From Rhodococcus sp040643435 (GTDB lineage Bacteria; Actinomycetota; Actinomycetes; Mycobacteriales; Mycobacteriaceae), in the NCBI RefSeq assembly GCF_040643435.1, contig NZ_JBEYUH010000001.1, positions 186,001-250,000 of the forward strand: a stretch of 64,000 nucleotides of DNA. The letters are read 5' to 3'. This document shows positions 59,525-64,000 of this stretch, piece after piece. How positions within the stretch are numbered: position 1 is the first letter of the stretch; each line of letters opens with the position of its first letter. A model generated the notes under the pieces. The model did not search any database, was not told where the DNA came from, and was given only the letters and a program-made list of their open reading frames with translations. A program made the position numbers and the translations under genes.

Positions 59525-59771
59525 GGGTTTTCGTCGCGATCAGCGGACCCGGCGGGACCGCGATGACAGGGCCTCGGCCGGTCGGCGATCGTCGGCGGAT
59601 CCGGCTCGGCGCCGTCGCCGGCGCTGTGTCGGGACTACTCGCGCGTCTGCAGTGGCCGTCGGCGTTGTAATGTCTGGACACCGCAGTATCGAGGTCCGAT
59701 CGATCTGTGGGAACCTCGCGACGTCGTCGTGCGTTGTCGAGGTGTCGGCACGACGGACGAAGGAGGATGGG

Positions 59772-60155
59772 ATGGCGCTGTTGTTGCGTGAGGCACTCGG
59801 TGACAGCCTTCGGCGCACCCGTGTTTCGCAGAGTCGCACCCTGCGCGAAGTTTCCAGCAGCGCCCGGGTCAGCCTCGGTTATCTCTCGGAAATCGAGCGC
59901 GGAAGAAAGGAAGCCTCGAGCGAACTGCTCGCGGCCATCTGCGATGCACTGGACGTCCCGCTGTCCGACGTGCTCTTCGACGTCAGCGGTCTGTTGGCAG
60001 ACGGGGTCGCCCGTCGTACAGCTATGGAGACCACCGGATCCGAGGCGGCATCGGCCGACCGGACCGACAACGGCTCCGCCGAGCCCGGGTTGCTCGCTCA
60101 GGAGCCACGGATGGTGATTCCCGCACCCGCCGCACAGGCGCTGGCAGCCGCCTAA
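59772..60155 (+). CDS. clgR: Xre-family regulator ClgR
   Basis: ClgR activates clp protease genes and the envelope-stress operon in actinobacteria. The 127-residue protein has the helix-turn-helix REALGDSLRRTRVSQSRTLR, SARVSLGYLSEIERGRKEAS. LDVPLSDVLFDVSG follows, and then a variable tail ending in Ala-rich PAAQALAAA, which may serve as a Clp degron. AAGGAGGATGGG precedes ATG 59772. TAATGT at 59668-59673 may be its -10. A hairpin follows the stop. Confidence 0.92.
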   Translation: MALLLREALGDSLRRTRVSQSRTLREVSSSARVSLGYLSEIERGRKEASSELLAAICDALDVPLSDVLFDVSGLLADGVARRTAMETTGSEAASADRTDNGSAEPGLLAQEPRMVIPAPAAQALAAA

Positions 60156-60168
60156 CATGGATCACGAA

Positions 60169-60192
60169 CCGTGTCGGCTTCGCCGGACACGG
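60169..60192 (+). terminator. Terminator hairpin after clgR
   Basis: CCGTGTCGGC / GCCGGACACGG pairs with one bulge around a TTCG loop, 13 nt after the clgR stop. It separates clgR from pspA. Confidence 0.65.
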
Positions 60193-60349
60193 GTGGAAGG
60201 CGAGATGGACCGGGGGCGTTCACGGCCTCGGAGAGGGCAGGTGGGTCGCCGGGGATAGCAGCGGACCGGCGACCGTCGAACCGGGGCGCGAGGGCCGCGT
60301 CCCGGGTCGCGTTCGGCGCGGCGTACCAGATGGAGGCAGGATCACACCC

Positions 60350-61159
60350 ATGGCTAATCCTTTCGTCAAGGGCTGGAAGTACCTCATGGCACTTTTCAAC
60401 TCGAAGATCGATGAGAAGGCCGATCCGAAGGTCCAGATTCAGCAGGCGATCGAGGACGCTCAACGTCAGCATCAGGCGCTCTCGCAGCAGGCGGCTTCCG
60501 TCATCGGTAATCAGCGTCAGTTGGAGATGAAGCTCAATCGTCAGCTGGACGAGGTCGAGAAGCTCAACGCCAGCGCTCGACAGGCCGTGATGATGGCCGA
60601 TCAGGCCACGGCCGCCGGCGACACCGAGAAGGCGATCCAGTACACGAATGCAGCGGAAGCGTTCGCTGCGCAACTCGTGACCGCCGAACAGTCCGTCGAA
60701 GATCTCAAGGTGCTGCACGATCAGTCGCTGCAGGCTGCCGCGCAGGCCAAGAAGGCGGTCGAGCAGAACGCCATGGCGCTGCAGCAGAAGGTCGCCGAGC
60801 GGACGAAGCTGCTCAGCCAGCTCGAACAGGCCAAGATGCAGGAACGCGTGAGCGAGTCGTTGCGGTCGATGGATTCGACCCTCGCCGCCCCGGGCAGCAC
60901 CCCGAGCCTCGATGCGGTCCGGGAGAAGATCGAGCGCCGGTACGCCAACGCTCTCGGCTCGGCCGAACTCGCCCAGAACTCCGTGCAGGGACGCATGCTC
61001 GAGGTGCAGCAGGCCACTGTCCAGATGGCGGGCCACAGTAGGCTCGAGCAGATCCGGGCTTCGATGAAGGGGGAGGCGCTTCCCGGTGCGCCCGCCGCCA
61101 ACCCTGCGGTCGAGACCCGCAAGGAACCACCGAACGCGGCCGGCACCACGGGCCGCTGA
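60350..61159 (+). CDS. pspA: PspA/IM30-family membrane-stress protein
   Basis: The 269-residue coiled-coil protein has the PspA start ANPFVKGWKYLMALFNSKID and QQAIEDAQRQHQALSQQAAS. A long helix rich in Gln and Ala covers most of the chain (residues ~25-215). PspA assembles on the inner membrane to repair damage. M. tuberculosis PspA (Rv2744c, 35-kDa antigen) is controlled by ClgR, the gene upstream here. The 194-nt upstream gap holds GTACCAGATGGAGGCAGG before ATG 60350. Confidence 0.93.
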   Translation: MANPFVKGWKYLMALFNSKIDEKADPKVQIQQAIEDAQRQHQALSQQAASVIGNQRQLEMKLNRQLDEVEKLNASARQAVMMADQATAAGDTEKAIQYTNAAEAFAAQLVTAEQSVEDLKVLHDQSLQAAAQAKKAVEQNAMALQQKVAERTKLLSQLEQAKMQERVSESLRSMDSTLAAPGSTPSLDAVREKIERRYANALGSAELAQNSVQGRMLEVQQATVQMAGHSRLEQIRASMKGEALPGAPAANPAVETRKEPPNAAGTTGR

Positions 61160-61186
61160 TTCCGCACGTCGCCGAGTAGATCCACC

Positions 61187-61996
61187 GTGAACGCCCCCGG
61201 AGACGACCGGGCCGGGAACCTCTCCGGCTCGGCCGTTGCGGCCATCCGCGATATGACAGGTACCGCGTTGGATGCCGCGCGCCGCTGGCGTGATCCTGCG
61301 GCACGACTACGGCGAAAGAAGCGCCGTGCCCGTCGCCGCGCCAGTTTCCTCGGAGCCGGCTCGGCGACCACCGCGATCGGAACTGCCACGCTCGCCGTGG
61401 CGTCGGCCCCCGAATGGACGGTCGTGGCGACCGGAGGTGCCGCGGCGGCCCTCGCGGTGCCCGCCGTCCTGTCCCTCCGGACGTTCCGCCGCCTCGATTC
61501 GCGGCCCTTGCCCCCACCTCTGCCTCGTCGCCGGTCGCTCCCACCGGCCGGATCGGTCGCCCGTGCCCCGATGGAACGGCTGGCGGCGAACGAGGACAGC
61601 CTGAGGCGACTGCTCGGCGTGCTCGTTCGGTCGAACTCGGTAGCCGCGGAGGATCTCGCCGAGATCGACGATGCTGCCCGCGCAGCGGCGTCCGCTCTCG
61701 AGGACGTCGTGGAGGACGTCGTGGCCCTCGAATCCGCCGCACGTGGCAGCGCGGCCGCGAAAGCCCACCTGTCGGTCGCGATCACCGACGCGGGGGAGCG
61801 TCTGGGTATCGGCGTCGACCAGTTCGAGGAACTCGTCGCCGCGGCCGCACGTCTGGCCGCGACGGCGGAGGGCAACCGGTCGCTGACGCTGCTCGACCAG
61901 CGGCGTGCCGAATTGATCGCGACGTCCGACAAACTCGAGGGCTGGGCTCAGTCCTGGCGCGAAGTCGGGCAGATCGAGCAGCGTTACCGCAGCTGA
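61187..61996 (+). CDS. pspM: PspM-like membrane partner of PspA
   Basis: The 269-residue protein has a basic stretch (LRRKKRRARRRASFLG), then two close hydrophobic segments (~residues 50-95, including TLAVASAPEWTVVATGGAAA). A Pro/Arg linker and a helical cytoplasmic domain (EDLAEIDDAARAAASALEDV) follow. This matches Rv2743c (PspM), the membrane anchor that binds PspA. GTG 61187 follows pspA by 27 nt. The third partner, PspN (Rv2742c), is not present here. Confidence 0.8.
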   Translation: MNAPGDDRAGNLSGSAVAAIRDMTGTALDAARRWRDPAARLRRKKRRARRRASFLGAGSATTAIGTATLAVASAPEWTVVATGGAAAALAVPAVLSLRTFRRLDSRPLPPPLPRRRSLPPAGSVARAPMERLAANEDSLRRLLGVLVRSNSVAAEDLAEIDDAARAAASALEDVVEDVVALESAARGSAAAKAHLSVAITDAGERLGIGVDQFEELVAAAARLAATAEGNRSLTLLDQRRAELIATSDKLEGWAQSWREVGQIEQRYRS

Positions 61997-62051
61997 GACC
62001 ACCTCGTCACGACGCCTCCGACGTCCGCTTTCTCTGCGCCTTCCGGTGTGG

Positions 62052-62657
62052 TCAGTCGTCCACACCGCGGGCAGCGAGGGCCTCGCCCATCGCCTCGGCG
62101 GTGCGCAATGCTCCCACGACCACGGGCACCACGAGCGCGCGCAACGAGAAGCCGAGGCCGCGCGCCTTGCGTGCCTCGGTGACCCGGGTGACCACCGTTG
62201 CCAGCAATGGGATCGCGCGGACGGTCATCACCAGTACCAGCCCCACCCGATCGGGGTCCACTCCCACACGGGCGAGGGGCCGCGCCGCCCGCACGATCGC
62301 GTCGAGCATCTCGGTGGTCCGGGTCGTAAGGGTCACGAGGGCTGCGAGCGCGACCGCCACGAGCAGCGATCCGCAGATCACCACTGCGCGTTCCCACCCG
62401 GCCACGAGCATCTGGAACACCGCGACGACCCCCAGCATCCACACCAGCGGCCGCAACTGAACAGCGGCGAGACGCGGGGGGATGCGGGCCGCCGCGTAGG
62501 CGAGAACGGTCAGGCCCAGAGACGGAAGGACCTGCCAGGGCTGCCGGATCCACAAGGTCAGCGCGAGGATGATCGCTGCGGCGGCGAGCAGTTTCACTCC
62601 CGCCGGAAGCCTGTGCAGGACGGAGTCACCCGGGTGATAGAGACCGAAGGTGTTCAC
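62052..62657 (-). CDS. bioN: ECF transporter T component (BioN/CbiQ family)
   Basis: The 201-residue membrane protein couples the ATPase to the biotin-binding S component. It has about five hydrophobic segments, and EcfT arginine motifs EARKARGLGF and EALAARG. The start is ATG 62657 within the overlap with bioM (ATGA). It converges with pspM, with 55 nt between and only weak pairing there. Confidence 0.88.
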   Translation of the reverse strand: MNTFGLYHPGDSVLHRLPAGVKLLAAAAIILALTLWIRQPWQVLPSLGLTVLAYAAARIPPRLAAVQLRPLVWMLGVVAVFQMLVAGWERAVVICGSLLVAVALAALVTLTTRTTEMLDAIVRAARPLARVGVDPDRVGLVLVMTVRAIPLLATVVTRVTEARKARGLGFSLRALVVPVVVGALRTAEAMGEALAARGVDD

Positions 62658-63334
62658 CCGATCAGGTCCCGGTAGAACGCCAGCGCCGGGACAGGCTCGT
62701 CGTCGGCGACGATGCGCCCCGAATCCACCACGAGAACGCGATCGAAATCGGTGAGTAGATCGAGATTGTGGGTCACCGCGATCACCTGCTGCGGCAGGTT
62801 CGCGAAGGTGCGCGCGATGAGTTTGGTGTTGCGGAGATCGAGGAGGGTCGTCGGTTCGTCGGCGACGAGCACCGCGGGGTCGGTGACCATGATCGCCGCG
62901 AGCGCGAGCAACTGTTTCTGTCCGCCCGAGAGCAGATGGCTCGGGTGGTCGTGGTGGCCCGCGAGCCCGAAGTCCTCGAGGACTTGCCGGACCCGGGATG
63001 CCCGCTCCTGCTTGCCGAGTCCGCTGCGTCGCAGGGAGAACGCCACGTCCTCGGCGACCGTCGGCATGACGATCTGGTGGTCCGGGTCGGTGAAGACGAA
63101 GCCCACCTTCCTGCGCACCTCACGGCCTTTTCCCGCCGTGTCGAGACCGTCCACGGTCACCGAGCCGGATGACGGGACGAGCAGGCCGTTGATCATCCGT
63201 GCCATCGTCGACTTGCCGCTGCCGTTCGCGCCGACGATGCCGATGCGCCGCTCGGTGAGGGCGACGTCGACGCCGTCGAGGACGGTGCGCTCGCCGTAGG
63301 CGTGTCGAACGTCCCGGAATCGGATCTCACTCAT
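62654..63334 (-). CDS. bioM: ECF transporter ATPase (BioM type)
   Basis: The 226-residue ATPase has Walker A VGANGSGKST (34-43), a Q-loop FTDPDHQIVMPTVAEDV, signature LSGGQ (135-139) and Walker B VLVADEPTTLLD (155-166). The FxDPDxQ[IL] pattern is typical of ECF ATPases. ATG 63334 is used; the stop overlaps bioN by 4 nt. It starts 20 nt after bioY. Confidence 0.92.
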   Translation of the reverse strand: MSEIRFRDVRHAYGERTVLDGVDVALTERRIGIVGANGSGKSTMARMINGLLVPSSGSVTVDGLDTAGKGREVRRKVGFVFTDPDHQIVMPTVAEDVAFSLRRSGLGKQERASRVRQVLEDFGLAGHHDHPSHLLSGGQKQLLALAAIMVTDPAVLVADEPTTLLDLRNTKLIARTFANLPQQVIAVTHNLDLLTDFDRVLVVDSGRIVADDEPVPALAFYRDLIG

Positions 63335-63354
63335 CGACGGCAGGTTTACCGTCG

Positions 63355-63951
63355 TCAGTGGGTGGGGTCGGCCGCGGGCCGGTGCGCGAGGCGCGGTGCC
63401 ACCAGCGACGGGTAGGCGCGGTGCACCTGGGCGGCGACTGCGGCGGCGACGACCGCCTTGATCATGTCGCCGGGGAGGAAGGCGAGGTTGGCTGCGGCCG
63501 CAGCCCATACCGTGAGTTCGGTCCGCAGGACCATCCCCGCGATACCGAAGGCGTAGAGCACCACGATGCCGCCGAGCACGTTCACGGCGACACCGGGCAG
63601 CGTCCGATATCGCGGCAGCATTCGCATGCTGAGCCAGCCGATCACGGCGACCGCCGGGATCCAGCCGACGAGGAAGCCCACTGTGGGTCCGGCCAGCGAT
63701 GTGAGAGTCGTGCGGCCGCCGGCGAGTACGGGCAGTGCCAGTCCCAGCACGATCACGGTGAGCACCGAGAGAACACCCTTGCGCGCACCGAGCAGTGCGC
63801 CCGCGAGCATCACACCGAGGGTCTGCAGCGTGATCGGCACACCGGACGACCCGATACTGATCTGACCGGGCAGGCCCAAGGCGATGATCAGGGCGGCGAA
63901 GACGGCGATCTGCGCGAGGTCGCGCGCGGGGACACGTCGGGACGAGGACAC
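63355..63951 (-). CDS. bioY: Biotin transporter S component BioY
   Basis: The 198-residue membrane protein has six hydrophobic segments and the BioY signatures PITLQTLGVMLAGALLGARK, GRTTLTSLAGPTVGFLVGW and AFLPGDMIKAVVAAAVA. It binds biotin and works with bioM and bioN. GTG 63951 is the start. The 49 nt before the window edge show no clear biotin-repressor site. Confidence 0.95.
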   Translation of the reverse strand: MSSSRRVPARDLAQIAVFAALIIALGLPGQISIGSSGVPITLQTLGVMLAGALLGARKGVLSVLTVIVLGLALPVLAGGRTTLTSLAGPTVGFLVGWIPAVAVIGWLSMRMLPRYRTLPGVAVNVLGGIVVLYAFGIAGMVLRTELTVWAAAAANLAFLPGDMIKAVVAAAVAAQVHRAYPSLVAPRLAHRPAADPTH

Positions 63952-64000
63952 GATTTCTCAGCCTTCTGGTGTGGACGGTGAACCCGTCGAGCCTAAGCCG

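Noticed and set aside
60156..60349. ClgR binding box upstream of pspA
   Set aside because: GC-rich half-sites occur, but none matches a consensus I can state with confidence.
63952..64000. Biotin-repressor (BioQ/BirA) site before bioY
   Set aside because: Only an imperfect TGAAC-like stretch is present and the sequence ends; not enough to call.

Overview
The window is a 64 kb piece of a high-GC actinobacterial chromosome. A mycothione reductase, an Sfp-type PptT, a ClgR-PspA-PspM block, gene order matching the Mycobacterium tuberculosis Rv2855-Rv2743 interval, and many probably leaderless starts (TANNNT hexamers 5-8 nt before a start codon) all point to the Mycobacteriales. Codon style and accessory genes best fit Rhodococcus or a close relative; the genus is an inference. 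I see no tRNA, rRNA, CRISPR array, insertion sequence or prophage.

Layout. 1-5.2 kb: a truncated GntR-type repressor with a perfect palindromic operator, a small alpha/beta-hydrolase-like gene, then mycothione reductase with an S33-type hydrolase (reverse strand) and malate:quinone oxidoreductase. 5.3-11.7 kb: sirohaem synthase, an EfpA-like exporter, a FUSC-type membrane protein, YaaA and prolyl-tRNA synthetase. 11.8-16.6 kb: a tightly overlapped operon behind an IdeR/DtxR-like iron box. It encodes a FecB/C/D-type ABC importer, two glutamine-amidotransferase-fold-like proteins and an FmdE-like protein. I regard this as the best candidate for an undescribed system. 16.6-18.2 kb: an O-methyltransferase and a pair of DUF4439/ferritin-like proteins, one a lipoprotein.

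18.3-29.4 kb is the translation block rimP-nusA-ylxR-infB-DUF503-rbfA-DHH phosphoesterase-MATE-metallophosphoesterase-pptT-truB. 29.4-32.7 kb is a reverse-strand manganese/zinc ABC operon ending in a DtxR-family regulator (mntR-like). 32.8-36.8 kb holds ribF, rpsO and pnp. 36.9-45.0 kb is a complete respiratory nitrate module, narK-narGHJI. It lies between pnp and the M16 protease gene pepR, which are adjacent in M. tuberculosis. 45.1-53.9 kb continues with pepR, dapB, a flavodoxin-fold protein, an SRPBCC protein, a ribbon-helix-helix protein with a symmetric operator, thyX, dapA, RNase J and a TIGR03085-type protein. 54-62 kb carries ftsK, a TerC-type membrane protein behind a yybP-ykoY (Mn2+) riboswitch, YciI, argA-like GNAT, pgsA, clgR, pspA and pspM. 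62-64 kb is a three-gene biotin ECF transporter (bioY, bioM, bioN).

Metal handling recurs: an iron-box operon, a Mn/Zn importer with its own regulator, a Mn2+ riboswitch on a TerC exporter-like gene, and ferritin-like proteins. Nitrate respiration (narGHJI) can draw electrons through the same quinone pool that Mqo reduces.
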